From: Flavobacterium magnum
Lineage (GTDB): Bacteria; Bacteroidota; Bacteroidia; Flavobacteriales; Flavobacteriaceae
Reading direction: 5' to 3'
Assembly (NCBI RefSeq): GCF_003055625.1
Contig: NZ_CP028811.1
Span: 682,001-746,000 of the forward strand
Length of the DNA: 64,000 nt
Shown here piece after piece: positions 17,866 through 27,100 of the stretch (within the stretch, counting starts at the first letter, position 1; each line of letters opens with the position of its first letter). A program made the translations under genes and the position numbers. Under the pieces are notes generated by a model that was not told the DNA's origin, made no database searches, and saw nothing but the letters and a program-made list of their open reading frames with translations.

Positions 17866-20742
17866 ATGAAAAAACTTGTATTTAGTTTTCTATTTGTGAT
17901 GCAGGTATTTTTTGGATGGGCACAGCAAACCGCCACTGTCAATGGTAAAGTTGTCGATTCGAAGACCCAAAAACCATTACAAAGTGTTGTTGCTGCGATC
18001 CAAAACACCAGCTTAACCGTTATTAGCAATGCGGATGGTACGTTCACGATTAAAGATGTTCCCAGTGGGAATGCTTTGCTGAAAGTGAGCAGCTCAGGCT
18101 ACACCCAACAAATCATGCCGTTGGAATTGAAGCCCGGACAGGTTTTAGACCTTGGCGTCGTAGTATTGGAAGAAGACCTGACTTCTGAGCAGCAGCTCAG
18201 CCTGATCACCATTACTGAAAATGATCTTGGGGACGACAACAGCGGCTCTGAAAGCACTTCAGGGTTACTGCAGGCCAGCCGTGACGCTTACCAGCAGGCA
18301 GCTGCCTTCAACTGGGGACAGGCACGTTTCAGGATCCGTGGTTTGGATAACGAATACGGAACGACTATGATCAACGGAATCGTGATGAACAAACTTTATG
18401 ACGGAAGACCGCAATGGGGCAACTGGGGCGGACTGAATGATGCCACCAGGAACCAGGAATTCACCATGGGCTCCGCACCTTCTGACTATACGTTCGGCGG
18501 AATCCTTGGAACACAGGAAATCAATACAAGGGCCTCAATTTACAGGCCGGGTTCAAGAATTTCGTTCTCGGGAACCAATACCAATTACAGCTGGAGGGCT
18601 ATGGGAACATACGCTTCAGGCATGAATGCTGACGGTTGGGCTTATGTCGTTTCAGCGGGAAGAAGATGGGCCGAGGAAGGTTATTTTGAAGGTACTAACT
18701 ACAGTGCCAACTCGTTGTTTGCCAGCGTTGAAAAGCGATTCAACCAACACCACAGCCTGAACCTTACGTCGATTTACGCACAGAACAAGAGAGGAAAAAA
18801 TTCTCCGAACACACAGGAAATTACCAATATAGCAGGCTGGAAATACAACTCTTACTGGGGTTACCAGGACGGCAGGAAAAGAAATTCAAGGGTGAAAGAA
18901 CTGGAAGAGCCTATCGTGATGTTAGGCCACTATTGGAAAATCAATGAGAAAAACAAACTCAACACCAATGTATCGTACCAGCAAGGTACCATCGGGAACA
19001 GCAGGATTGATTTCTCAGGCGTGAATAACCCTGATCCTACTTATTACAGGAACCTGCCAAGTTATTTTTCTTCTTTGTATGAAAATGACGCCACTACCGG
19101 CCTGATCCCTGCTTCAGCATACCAGCCTGGCGGACTCGGTGGTTTATTTACCCCAAATTATGCCGCAGCCACGAATCCGCTTGACGCGAAATTCCTGTCA
19201 CAAAGGCAACTGGACTGGACCGCGATGTACACGGCCAACTCCACACCGATTACCCAAAACGGTATCGTCGTGGGCAGGGCTCCGGCAGAAAGCAAATACA
19301 TCCTGTATTCTGACAGGACCGATGACAAGCAGATTATTGCCAATTCCATCCTGAACTCGCAGCTGTCAGACAATATCCTTCTGACTGCAGGGGTAACCTA
19401 CAGAAACCTCAGGTCACACAACTACCAGCAGGTTGACGACCTGTTGGGCGGATTGTATTTCCTTGACGTAGATACTTTCGGTGTGGGTGACCAGAAACAA
19501 TCAGATCTTAACAACCCGGACCGTCAGGTAGTAGAAGGGGATGAATACGGCTACAACTACAACCTGCTGGCCAACACGATCGACGCGTTCACGCAGTTTA
19601 AGTTTACGTACAGGAAATTTGATTTCTACGTGGCACAGACATTTATTCGCTCCGAATACCAAAGGGAAGGTCTTTACAAAAACGGTTATTACCCAACGAA
19701 TTCATTCGGAAAAGGGTCTAAGGTAGAATTTGACAACTTCGGTTTCAAAGGCGGCCTGACGTACAAGATCTCAGGAAGGAATTACCTCGATTTTAACGGC
19801 GTATACATGTCGAAAGCGCCTGCAATGCGAAATGTTTTCCCGAATGCCCGTCTGAACAACAATACAGTCGCCAACATCGACAACGAAACCATTACAAGCG
19901 TTGATGGTAGCTATATTATCAGGGCACCGAAATTCAAAGCCAGGATTACGGGTTACTTCTCTGAAATCAAGAACGCCACTGAAACGGCATTTTTCTTCGG
20001 CGAAGGTCTGTTTGAAGACGATAACGGCGATGGCGGTGACGCTTTTGTAGCTGAGACACTGACGCACGTAAACAAAAAGAATATGGGTGGAGAATTGGGT
20101 CTCGAGTACCAGATTACCCCAACAATCAAATTAAGCGGAGCTGCAGCCTACGGACAGTTCATTTATTCAAATGACCCAACTGTGAGTGTCAACCAGGACG
20201 CTCTGGCGACGATTAACAACACCAACCCTACAGTAAACTTCGGCAGTTCAAAACTGAAAGATTACCGCGTGGCCGGTACACCACAGCAGGCGTATTCCGC
20301 GGGAGTGGAGTACCGTGATCCAAAATTCTGGTGGATTGGCGCAAATGTAAATTACCTTGCAGACAATTATATTGATGTGGCTCCCGTTTTAAGGACAAGC
20401 AATTTCTTTGAAAATCCGCAGGGCACTGCCGGCAACTTCTTCCCTGAAGCGACTTTGGCAAGAGGAAGGGAATTATTGAAGCAGGAGAAATTCGATAGCT
20501 TTACTTTAGTAAATTTGACAGGAGGAAAATCATGGAGGATTGACGGAAAAACACTGGGCTTCTTTGCGAGCGTAAACAACGTTTTCGACATTGTTTATAA
20601 AACCGGAGGTTTTGAGCAGGCACGTAACTCCAATTACAGGGAACTGAACCAGGACGTTTCGAGCGGAACGCCTTCATTTGCCCCCAAATATTTTTACGGA
20701 TACGGCAGGACGTATTTCGTAAACCTTTACCTAAACTTTTAA
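17866..20742 (+). CDS. TonB-dependent receptor with carboxypeptidase-like N-terminal domain
   Basis: This 958-residue outer-membrane receptor begins with a signal peptide (LVFSFLFVMQVFFGWAQ). A carboxypeptidase-like regulatory/beta-sandwich domain follows (about 23-107; TVNGKVVDSKTQKPLQSV). The plug comes next, with FRIRGLDNEYGTTMINGI near residue 152, and then a long barrel ending in an aromatic strand (YFVNLYLNF). Such receptors import large or scarce substrates using TonB energy. The next gene is a DUF5689 lipoprotein, not a SusD homologue, so this is not a standard polysaccharide pair. Substrate unknown. Confidence 0.88.
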   Translation: MKKLVFSFLFVMQVFFGWAQQTATVNGKVVDSKTQKPLQSVVAAIQNTSLTVISNADGTFTIKDVPSGNALLKVSSSGYTQQIMPLELKPGQVLDLGVVVLEEDLTSEQQLSLITITENDLGDDNSGSESTSGLLQASRDAYQQAAAFNWGQARFRIRGLDNEYGTTMINGIVMNKLYDGRPQWGNWGGLNDATRNQEFTMGSAPSDYTFGGILGTQEINTRASIYRPGSRISFSGTNTNYSWRAMGTYASGMNADGWAYVVSAGRRWAEEGYFEGTNYSANSLFASVEKRFNQHHSLNLTSIYAQNKRGKNSPNTQEITNIAGWKYNSYWGYQDGRKRNSRVKELEEPIVMLGHYWKINEKNKLNTNVSYQQGTIGNSRIDFSGVNNPDPTYYRNLPSYFSSLYENDATTGLIPASAYQPGGLGGLFTPNYAAATNPLDAKFLSQRQLDWTAMYTANSTPITQNGIVVGRAPAESKYILYSDRTDDKQIIANSILNSQLSDNILLTAGVTYRNLRSHNYQQVDDLLGGLYFLDVDTFGVGDQKQSDLNNPDRQVVEGDEYGYNYNLLANTIDAFTQFKFTYRKFDFYVAQTFIRSEYQREGLYKNGYYPTNSFGKGSKVEFDNFGFKGGLTYKISGRNYLDFNGVYMSKAPAMRNVFPNARLNNNTVANIDNETITSVDGSYIIRAPKFKARITGYFSEIKNATETAFFFGEGLFEDDNGDGGDAFVAETLTHVNKKNMGGELGLEYQITPTIKLSGAAAYGQFIYSNDPTVSVNQDALATINNTNPTVNFGSSKLKDYRVAGTPQQAYSAGVEYRDPKFWWIGANVNYLADNYIDVAPVLRTSNFFENPQGTAGNFFPEATLARGRELLKQEKFDSFTLVNLTGGKSWRIDGKTLGFFASVNNVFDIVYKTGGFEQARNSNYRELNQDVSSGTPSFAPKYFYGYGRTYFVNLYLNF

Positions 20743-20768
20743 TATTTTTAAAGAAAAAAATAATAATT

Positions 20769-22103
20769 ATGAAAACAACAATTTTAAAATCAGTGCTTTT
20801 TGTGACGCTCGCTGCCGGATTCAACAGCTGTGTCAATGACGATGATTACGCGATTCCTTCGATGGATTGTACTGAAACGAACCTGGTTAAAACCAAAGAG
20901 GTGTCTGAAATTCCTTTCGGCACACTGGCACAATATACTGCCAATGAAGTGATTGAAGCCTACGTTACGTCGAGTGACGAGGGTGGTAACTTTTTCAAAA
21001 CTATCTCGTTCCAGACTCTGGATGGCTCCAGGGCGTTCAGCGTTCCGGTTGACGCTTCGTCAACATTTGTAAACCTCGAGCCGGGCCGTAAGGTCTTCAT
21101 AAAGTTGCAAAATCTGTACACTGATTCGCCGAATACGGCGGCCATCGGACCAAGAATCGGCGGCGTTTACATCAATGCATCTGGTACGGCCTCAGTAGGA
21201 AGGTTGCCTGAGTCACAGTTTAAGGAAGTCGTGGTTCGCTCTTGTACTGTGGTAGATGAGGAGCAATTAGTGCAACGCGTGACTATCCCGCAACTGCTGG
21301 AAGGCAACACTTATCTCAACAAACTGGTTGAATTAGACAACGTACAATTTGCTGACGACGCCATCAACAAGACCTATTACGTAGAGGGTGCAGCGAATAC
21401 CATCGGGGGGGCAACCAATATTTCGCTTACCGATATCCAAGGCAATTCAATTGATTTCAGGACGAGCAGCTTTGCAAACTTCGCAGGAAAGATGGTGGCT
21501 ACCGGAAACGGAAAAGTAAGAGGTGTATTGACTAAATATGGTACAGGATACCAATTCCTCGCAAGGACAGAAAGAGATATCATGCTTACAAACCCAAGGG
21601 TTAAGTCCTTATTGAATGAGACGTTCACCAACAGCCTTGGTAACTGGACAACTTTTAACGTATTGGGTGCTGAGACATGGGCTCATAGCCCAACTTTCGG
21701 AAATCCCGGAGGTATGGCTAAAATGTCAGGTTATAACAATGGGAACAAAGCCAATGAAGACTGGTTGATTTCACCTGCTCAGGATCTAACCGCTTTGACA
21801 AGCGCCACGCTTTCATTTGACAACGCTTTTAAATTTGACGGAAACCCGATTGTCGTGTTAATTTCGAAGGATTATAATGGTGTTGGAAATCCTACAGACA
21901 CTTCCAATGGAACCTGGACAACGCTAAGCGGCGCAACGCTGTCAACAGGAAACTATGCTTACGCCAACTCAGGAAATCTTAACATTTCTGCATTTACCGG
22001 CTCAGGTGCTGAGAAAGTGTACGTGGCATTTAAGTATACTTCAACAACCGCTGCAGCTTCTACTTGGGAAATTGACAATGTAAAAATCCTGCCTGCCAAC
22101 TAG
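20769..22103 (+). CDS. DUF5689 lipoprotein with C-terminal choice-of-anchor-J-like domain
   Basis: This 444-residue lipoprotein has a lipobox ending at Cys21 (GFNSC). The DUF5689 domain occupies about residues 30-270, seen in LAQYTANEVIEAYVTSSDEGGN and VRGVLTKYG. A C-terminal jelly-roll-like domain (about 280-444) has NETFTNSLGNWTTFN, ANEDWLISPAQDL and STWEIDNVKI. It starts 26 bases after the TonB receptor, so they are co-transcribed and the lipoprotein is probably its surface partner. Ligand unknown. Confidence 0.8.
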   Translation: MKTTILKSVLFVTLAAGFNSCVNDDDYAIPSMDCTETNLVKTKEVSEIPFGTLAQYTANEVIEAYVTSSDEGGNFFKTISFQTLDGSRAFSVPVDASSTFVNLEPGRKVFIKLQNLYTDSPNTAAIGPRIGGVYINASGTASVGRLPESQFKEVVVRSCTVVDEEQLVQRVTIPQLLEGNTYLNKLVELDNVQFADDAINKTYYVEGAANTIGGATNISLTDIQGNSIDFRTSSFANFAGKMVATGNGKVRGVLTKYGTGYQFLARTERDIMLTNPRVKSLLNETFTNSLGNWTTFNVLGAETWAHSPTFGNPGGMAKMSGYNNGNKANEDWLISPAQDLTALTSATLSFDNAFKFDGNPIVVLISKDYNGVGNPTDTSNGTWTTLSGATLSTGNYAYANSGNLNISAFTGSGAEKVYVAFKYTSTTAAASTWEIDNVKILPAN

Positions 22104-22121
22104 GCATATTAGCAAATAGTG

Positions 22122-22145
22122 AAAGGCTCTCTTCGGGGAGCCTTT
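22122..22145 (+). terminator. Hairpin between the DUF5689 gene and the small lipoprotein gene
   Basis: AAAGGCTC and GAGCCTTT pair around an eight-base loop. No T tract follows, so it may be a weak terminator or an mRNA-stabilising hairpin inside the operon. Confidence 0.5.
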
Positions 22146-22172
22146 GTAACACCACTTAGAAAAACAATAAAA

Positions 22173-22652
22173 ATGAATAAAAAAATCATATCCCTTACAG
22201 CCATCTTATTATGCATTCTGAGCATCAGTTTCGTGTCGTGTGAAAGCGACGATGAAGGTGGCGACTACGTTTCGCCGAATTATGTAGCCGCAACCTGGAA
22301 ACTGACCGCTGTAGGCGCGCTGAATACACAAAGCACGCTGATTTACACGCCGGTAATGGAAGGATCCTGCGATGCACAAACTGTCAGCTTTACAGAAGAT
22401 TTTAATTTTACCAGGAACTACAGCGTATTGGTAGATGAGGCTTGTACCCCAAAAACAACTACAGGGACTTACGCCCTGGAGCAGGGAAATATTGTCGTTA
22501 CATTCGTTCCGGAAGGACAGACATTGAGCGAATCCATAAGTTATGATATCATTACGCTTTCCGATGTATTGCTCGAAGTCGCTTACACGGACAAGCTCAC
22601 CGGGAAACTGGTGTTTCTGAAATTCGCCAAACAGATCATGACTGCGAATTAA
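22173..22652 (+). CDS. Small lipocalin-like lipoprotein
   Basis: This 159-residue lipoprotein has a lipobox ending at Cys (ISFVSCESDDEGG). The following beta-rich domain (ATWKLTAVGALN, TFSED-like strands, TTGTYALEQGNIVVTF) resembles the lipocalin-like/DUF5004 proteins of Bacteroidota. The ATG at 22173 gives a normal signal; the open frame upstream covers the hairpin. It lies 69 bases after the DUF5689 gene and probably belongs to the same envelope cluster. Function not recognised. Confidence 0.65.
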   Translation: MNKKIISLTAILLCILSISFVSCESDDEGGDYVSPNYVAATWKLTAVGALNTQSTLIYTPVMEGSCDAQTVSFTEDFNFTRNYSVLVDEACTPKTTTGTYALEQGNIVVTFVPEGQTLSESISYDIITLSDVLLEVAYTDKLTGKLVFLKFAKQIMTAN

Positions 22653-22672
22653 TTGAAAGCATAAAGAATTTG

Positions 22673-22702
22673 AAAAAAGGCTCCCGAATGGGAGCCTTTT
22701 TT
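22673..22702. terminator. Strong bidirectional terminator
   Basis: AAAAAAGGCTCCC, loop GAAT and GGGAGCCTTTTTT form a perfect hairpin between the small lipoprotein gene and the convergent DUF2752 gene. Confidence 0.9.
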
Positions 22703-23174
22703 ATTTCCAGACCGATTGCCTTAAGATATCATCCCAGCTGTGCTCGATGACAAAAAGCACCAAGCGGATCAGATGATAGGCAGCCAGCGCGATACCCAGC
22801 GCATACGCGAGCTTTTTGTTATACAGCCAGTTGTCCAGGTATTCTTTCCCGGTGATCAGTTCCGCTGACAACACCAAAATCGTCGTCACGGCAAACAAAA
22901 TCACAAACGGCCCGAAGACATGGTAATGCAGGCTTTTCCCAATATCGCCCGCGTAAAAATACACCAGCGACTTGGTAATGCCGCAACCCGGGCAGGGAAA
23001 CCCTGTCAGCATCTTAAACGGGCACAGCGACTGCGCCGACTCCAGATGGTTATCGGCGTTATGCAGCATAAAAAAAAACGGAACTGCCAACGTTAACAAC
23101 GCCCCGGCAATTCCGTAAATTTTTCGCTTTACGCGTGTATTACTTGTATAATTTGTTGATATCACCCTGTACAA
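22701..23174 (-). CDS. DUF2752 membrane protein
   Basis: This 157-residue membrane protein has the DUF2752 signature CPFKMLTGFPCPGCGITKS near residue 52 and about three hydrophobic segments (21-36, 84-104, 122-144). The conserved cysteines suggest a metal or redox site but no role is known. The first ATG overlaps the upstream DUF4234 gene by 35 bases; no later ATG gives a complete protein, so the overlap may be real or a non-ATG start may be used. The pair is one transcript. Confidence 0.75.
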   Translation of the reverse strand: MYRVISTNYTSNTRVKRKIYGIAGALLTLAVPFFFMLHNADNHLESAQSLCPFKMLTGFPCPGCGITKSLVYFYAGDIGKSLHYHVFGPFVILFAVTTILVLSAELITGKEYLDNWLYNKKLAYALGIALAAYHLIRLVLFVIEHSWDDILRQSVWK

Positions 23175-23526
23175 TCATTGCAGCCACCATCGGAACAAGC
23201 AAACCTAAAATCAACAGCAACGTCGCATCATCTTTCTGGGCCACACCGGCACGACGGTACACATGCGGCAACCCGTCTTTTCCAGCCAGATAGTAGAAAT
23301 ACATATTGACCGGAGAGCAGCAACCGGCAAAAATCGCAACCGGCTGCGAAATCACTTCCCTTTCGGCAACGGCGTTGAGCACGTCGGCTACTTTGATGTT
23401 CCAGTAAATCAGGTACAGCCCGCACGTCACGATGCCCAACAGCAAAACCGCTACCGGGTCGACTTTAAAATAAGGGATGTTGGGCGGCTGTGGCGTGTTC
23501 CAGCTTTCGATAGTATTCACTTCCAT
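23140..23526 (-). CDS. DUF4234-like small membrane protein
   Basis: This 128-residue protein has two clear membrane segments, VAVLLLGIVTCGLYLIYWNIKV (about 25-46) and DDATLLLILGLLVPMVAAMIV (about 99-119). The first is typical of DUF4234/CD225-like proteins. It lies directly upstream of, and overlaps, the DUF2752 gene, a pairing seen in other Bacteroidota. Function unknown. Confidence 0.65.
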   Translation of the reverse strand: MEVNTIESWNTPQPPNIPYFKVDPVAVLLLGIVTCGLYLIYWNIKVADVLNAVAEREVISQPVAIFAGCCSPVNMYFYYLAGKDGLPHVYRRAGVAQKDDATLLLILGLLVPMVAAMIVQGDINKLYK

Positions 23527-23567
23527 AATGTTTGGTTTTGGTTATTGAGTTGATAAAAATAAATAAT

Positions 23568-24911
23568 TTATTGGAATGCGCTGTCTTTTGGTTCCCAAAG
23601 TTCGATTTTATTTCCTTCCGGATCGAGTATCCAGCCGAAACTGCCATAATCAAATCGCTCGGGCTCGCCGATGACAGCCACGCCTTCAACTTTCAGCTGT
23701 GCGAGTAACTTGTCGAGATTGGCAACCCTGAAATTCTGCATAAAGGCTTTTTCAGACGGATCAAAATACTTCGTGTCATCTTTAAACGGAGACCATTGCG
23801 TCATGCAATCGTTGCCATCCGCATCCTTCCACCAAAACGAGCTGCCATACGCGTCGGTTTTCAGTCCGAGGTGTCTGGCATACCAGGCCACGAGCGCTTT
23901 CGGGTCTTTGGACTTAAAGAAAATACCGCCGATTCCCGTCACGCGCCGCATTTCTGTCTCCTGTACGCTGTTACCAGAAAACAGCGCCTTAATCTTGTCA
24001 ACGATAACCTGCGCCAGCTGCTCGTGGCTTTCAAAGGTCCAGCCAGCGATGTGCGGCGAAAGTAACACCTTGTCCGAATCGAGTAAATACCGGAATGCCT
24101 CGGGCACATGCCCGTCTTCGAAAAGATGCTCAAACGAACTTTTCTCATATTCCAGCACGTCGAGCCCGGCGCCTAAGACTTTCCCCGACTGCAACGCCGA
24201 CACCAGATCGGCCGTCACAATGTTCTTACCGCGCGACGTGTTTAACAGCCAAAACGGTTTGGCAAAGGCATCGATGAAATCAGCATCCACCATCCTGTCG
24301 GTCAGCGGCGTCCACGGAACGTGAAGGCTCAGCACATCGGCCTGTTGCTGTAATTCCGCCAACGTGACCTGACGCGCATTGCCATCGTCGACACCCTGCA
24401 GGATATCATGGCACAAAACGTGCACATCAAAACCGCGCAGTTTCCTGGCAAATGATTTTCCCATATTTCCGTACCCGATGATCCCGACGGTCTTGCCGTC
24501 AAGCTCATGGCCCCGGTTTGCCTCGCGGTTCCAGTGTCCTGACCGGATTTCACGATCGGCCTTGTTGAGCTTGTTGAAAAGCGACAGCAGCATCGCCAGC
24601 GTGTGTTCGGCCACGGCATTTCGGTTCCCTTCGGGAGCGGCAATGAGCTCAATGCCTTTCGCGGCGGCGTACTCGACATCGATGCTTTCAAGCCCTGCGC
24701 CCACCCGCGCTATAAACCTGAGATTCCTCGCACGATCCAGAAAATCCTTGTCGATCTTGAAACGGCTGCGTATGACAATGCCCTGATATTGATGAATTTT
24801 CGCTTCCACTTCCGCTTTGGAAGAAAAAAAGTCCTCTTCGTTTGCGAATCCGGCCTGCTGCAATTGCTGCAATAAAATGGGGTGGTTGCTGTCGAGGTGG
24901 AGAATGTTCAT
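23568..24911 (-). CDS. D-2-hydroxyacid dehydrogenase fused to a VOC/glyoxalase domain
   Basis: This 447-residue protein has two parts. Residues 1-315 form a D-isomer 2-hydroxyacid dehydrogenase similar to phosphoglycerate dehydrogenase: NAD-binding GIIGYGNMGKSFA, catalytic-region NTSRGKNIV, Asp/Glu in GLDVLEYE and His in PHIAGWT. From residue 321, MRRVTGIGGIFFKSKDP begins a complete VOC domain ending in GWILDPEGNKIELWEP. No stop separates them. The inner Met (codon at 23949-23951) looks like the ancestral start of a separate VOC protein. The ATG at 24911 is chosen from the family N-terminus MNILHLD. The substrate is not certain; serine synthesis is possible. Confidence 0.8.
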   Translation of the reverse strand: MNILHLDSNHPILLQQLQQAGFANEEDFFSSKAEVEAKIHQYQGIVIRSRFKIDKDFLDRARNLRFIARVGAGLESIDVEYAAAKGIELIAAPEGNRNAVAEHTLAMLLSLFNKLNKADREIRSGHWNREANRGHELDGKTVGIIGYGNMGKSFARKLRGFDVHVLCHDILQGVDDGNARQVTLAELQQQADVLSLHVPWTPLTDRMVDADFIDAFAKPFWLLNTSRGKNIVTADLVSALQSGKVLGAGLDVLEYEKSSFEHLFEDGHVPEAFRYLLDSDKVLLSPHIAGWTFESHEQLAQVIVDKIKALFSGNSVQETEMRRVTGIGGIFFKSKDPKALVAWYARHLGLKTDAYGSSFWWKDADGNDCMTQWSPFKDDTKYFDPSEKAFMQNFRVANLDKLLAQLKVEGVAVIGEPERFDYGSFGWILDPEGNKIELWEPKDSAFQ

Positions 24912-24945
24912 GTCCGATGCATTCAAAATGATAGGTTTTGTTTTC

Positions 24946-24953
24946 CAAAGTTA
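24946..24953 (-). promoter_or_regulatory. Promoter -7 box (TAACTTTG) of the dehydrogenase-VOC fusion
   Basis: This exact TAnnTTTG match on the minus strand lies 34 bases upstream of the chosen ATG. Confidence 0.55.
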
Positions 24954-25019
24954 AGAAACTTTTTCAGGAGCTTGTTCCCGCTCTGCGCTTTATCTGCGGC
25001 TCCGCTGCGCTGCGCCGCA

Positions 25020-25041
25020 GGATGCCGCTGCGATCGGGGCT
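25020..25041. repeat. Dispersed intergenic repeat, family 1, copy C
   Basis: GGATGCCGCTGCGATCGGGG with trailing CT matches copy B inverted over 22 bases. To its left, GC-rich self-complementary sequence (TGCGGCTCCGCTGCGCTGCGCCGCA, 24993-25018) replaces the A/T hairpin of copy B. It sits between pfkB-type kinase and the dehydrogenase fusion. Confidence 0.6.
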
Positions 25042-25059
25042 AGGGTATCGTGCGCCAAA

Positions 25060-25992
25060 TCACCTGCGTCCCAACCAGTCAAACAGCCGCCTGGCGTCTT
25101 CCGCGTGAAACAATTGTGTGCCTTCATTCATTGTCGCTGCTGAGCCGCAGGCCACACCCCAGCGGATGACCTCACCAAGCGGCTTCCCCTGCGACAGCGC
25201 CCAGACCATCCCGCCAACCATACTGTCGCCGGCCCCCACGGTGCTTTTTTTAGGGACGTTGGGCGCGGGTATGAACTCGGTGACTTCCCGCGTGACCAAC
25301 ACGGCGCCCTGCGGACCCAAAGATACCACGATCACCTGCGCGAACCCTTTCCCGATGAGGGTCCTGGCAGCGTCATCGGCTTCATCGGCGTGCAACTTTT
25401 CGATCCCGACGAGTTTGGCGAGTTCGCCGATATTCGGTTTGGCAAGGTATACGCCCGCTTCGAGCGCTTTCTGAAGTGCCTCGCCTGAAGTATCAACAAT
25501 AAATTTTACGCCCGATTTTTTTGCCTCCACAGCCATCTTTTGGTAAAAATCCGAACCCACGTCTTCGTTGAGGCTGCCGCTGGCGACGAGGAATTTCGGT
25601 TTGAGCGTATTGACGGTATCCAATATCGTGTCTTGTTCCGCAGCCGACAGTGAGGCTCCGGGAAAGCCGAAACGGTATTGGGCATTCGTATTCAGATCCA
25701 ATGCCATCAGGTTCTCGCGCGTGGCATTTTTTACCGCTATAGCCTGGGTCATGATCTTTTCCTTTTCCAGCAAGGACTGCAATTGCCGTCCGGCATCACC
25801 ACCTGAGGTGAAGATACAAAGCGACTCCCCGCCGAGCCGCGCGATGGCTTTAGACACGTTAATGCCTCCGCCGCCGGCATCATACTCCGGGTTTTCACAG
25901 CGGATCTTCTGTTCGGGTACAAGGCCCTTGAACGAAGTACTTTTATCGAGAGACGGATTGACCGTCAGGGTAACGATGTCAGGATTTTTCAT
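25060..25992 (-). CDS. PfkB family hexose-phosphate kinase (1-phosphofructokinase type)
   Basis: This 310-residue ribokinase-fold enzyme has the N-terminal TVNPSLDKSTSF and GGGGINVSKAIARLGG of the PfkB/1-phosphofructokinase group. The C-terminal signature TVGAGDSMVGGM carries the catalytic base Asp256. It would phosphorylate a sugar phosphate such as fructose 6-phosphate or fructose 1-phosphate using ATP; the sequence does not decide between them. No fructose PTS genes are near. It is a lone gene flanked by a repeat. Confidence 0.88.
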   Translation of the reverse strand: MKNPDIVTLTVNPSLDKSTSFKGLVPEQKIRCENPEYDAGGGGINVSKAIARLGGESLCIFTSGGDAGRQLQSLLEKEKIMTQAIAVKNATRENLMALDLNTNAQYRFGFPGASLSAAEQDTILDTVNTLKPKFLVASGSLNEDVGSDFYQKMAVEAKKSGVKFIVDTSGEALQKALEAGVYLAKPNIGELAKLVGIEKLHADEADDAARTLIGKGFAQVIVVSLGPQGAVLVTREVTEFIPAPNVPKKSTVGAGDSMVGGMVWALSQGKPLGEVIRWGVACGSAATMNEGTQLFHAEDARRLFDWLGRR

Positions 25993-26119
25993 AGTGGTTT
26001 ATTTCTACTAAAGTTCGGGTAAATTACGTGGAAATCAAAGCCTGCCTTAAAAAACAATGCAGCCCGGGCGTCGAAAAACTTTGCTACCTTGCAGCCTGAA
26101 CTTTGTACCCTGAACCAAA

Positions 26120-27100
26120 ATGTACGACGAGTCACCCAAACGCTTCGACCGTATTATCGCGATCCTGATCCAGTTGCAGTCGCGCAAGGTGGTGCGTGCC
26201 CAGGACCTGGCCGACCGTTTTGAGGTAAGCCTCCGGACGATTTACCGCGACATCCGCACCCTCGAGGTGTCGGGCGTCCCCATTTACAGCGAAGCGGGTA
26301 CAGGATATTCGCTGATGGACGGTTACCGCCTGCCGCCCGTGATGTTTACGCGCGAGGAGGCGCACAGCTTCATTGCGGCCGAAAAACTGATGCGGCAATT
26401 CACCGATAAGGAACTTGGGGACCATTACGCTTCGGCGATGTACAAACTGAAAGCGGTATTAAAAAGTTCGGATAAAGACGTGGTCACCGAGATGGAATCG
26501 AAAGTCCTGATCCGCAACAGCAGTGAAGCCGTGAATCAGAAAGCGCCGAATGCACTGGCGTCAGTATTCAGGAGTATCGGCGAGAAAATGCAGGTGGTAT
26601 TGCGCTATGAGGGCATCGAATCTGACGGACCGCTCGAACGCGTCATTGAGCCGGTCGGGGTGTTTCATGAAAACCAGAACTGGTACATTTTTGGGTATTG
26701 CCACCTGCGCAGGGACTACCGGCAGTTCCGGACAGACCGGATCCACAACATCACCATCACCGATTTGCCGTTCACCCTGTCGCATGAGGCACTTGAGACC
26801 TATCTGCATCAGGACCGGCAGGAAAATCTGGTAAAGATTGTCATCCTTATCGATAAAACTGTTGCCAAATACATCAGTAGCGACCGACGCGGCTATGGCT
26901 TCGTGTCAGAAAGGGAAACCGAAAAAGGCATAGAGATGACGTTCATGAGCCGTGATCCGCAACAAGGTTTTGCGCGCTGGTACATGATGTTCGGGGACTA
27001 CGCCGAAATCGTCGAACCGGAAGACCTGAAAACGCGCGTCGCCGAATTGCTTACTATTGGGCAGGAGAAATTGAACACCAAACGTCCGGAAAAAAAATAG
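26120..27100 (+). CDS. WYL-domain transcriptional regulator (YafY-like)
   Basis: This 326-residue regulator has an N-terminal winged HTH (RFDRIIAILIQLQSRKVVRAQDLADRF ... SLRTIYRDIRTLE, residues 8-50). A WYL ligand-binding domain covers about 145-235 (ENQNWYIFGYCHLRRDYRQFRTDRI). It ends with a WCX-like extension. It faces a DinB-family gene across 38 bases, a pairing often seen for YafY-type regulators, though convergent orientation means it does not act through a shared promoter. Ligand unknown. Confidence 0.9.
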   Translation: MYDESPKRFDRIIAILIQLQSRKVVRAQDLADRFEVSLRTIYRDIRTLEVSGVPIYSEAGTGYSLMDGYRLPPVMFTREEAHSFIAAEKLMRQFTDKELGDHYASAMYKLKAVLKSSDKDVVTEMESKVLIRNSSEAVNQKAPNALASVFRSIGEKMQVVLRYEGIESDGPLERVIEPVGVFHENQNWYIFGYCHLRRDYRQFRTDRIHNITITDLPFTLSHEALETYLHQDRQENLVKIVILIDKTVAKYISSDRRGYGFVSERETEKGIEMTFMSRDPQQGFARWYMMFGDYAEIVEPEDLKTRVAELLTIGQEKLNTKRPEKK

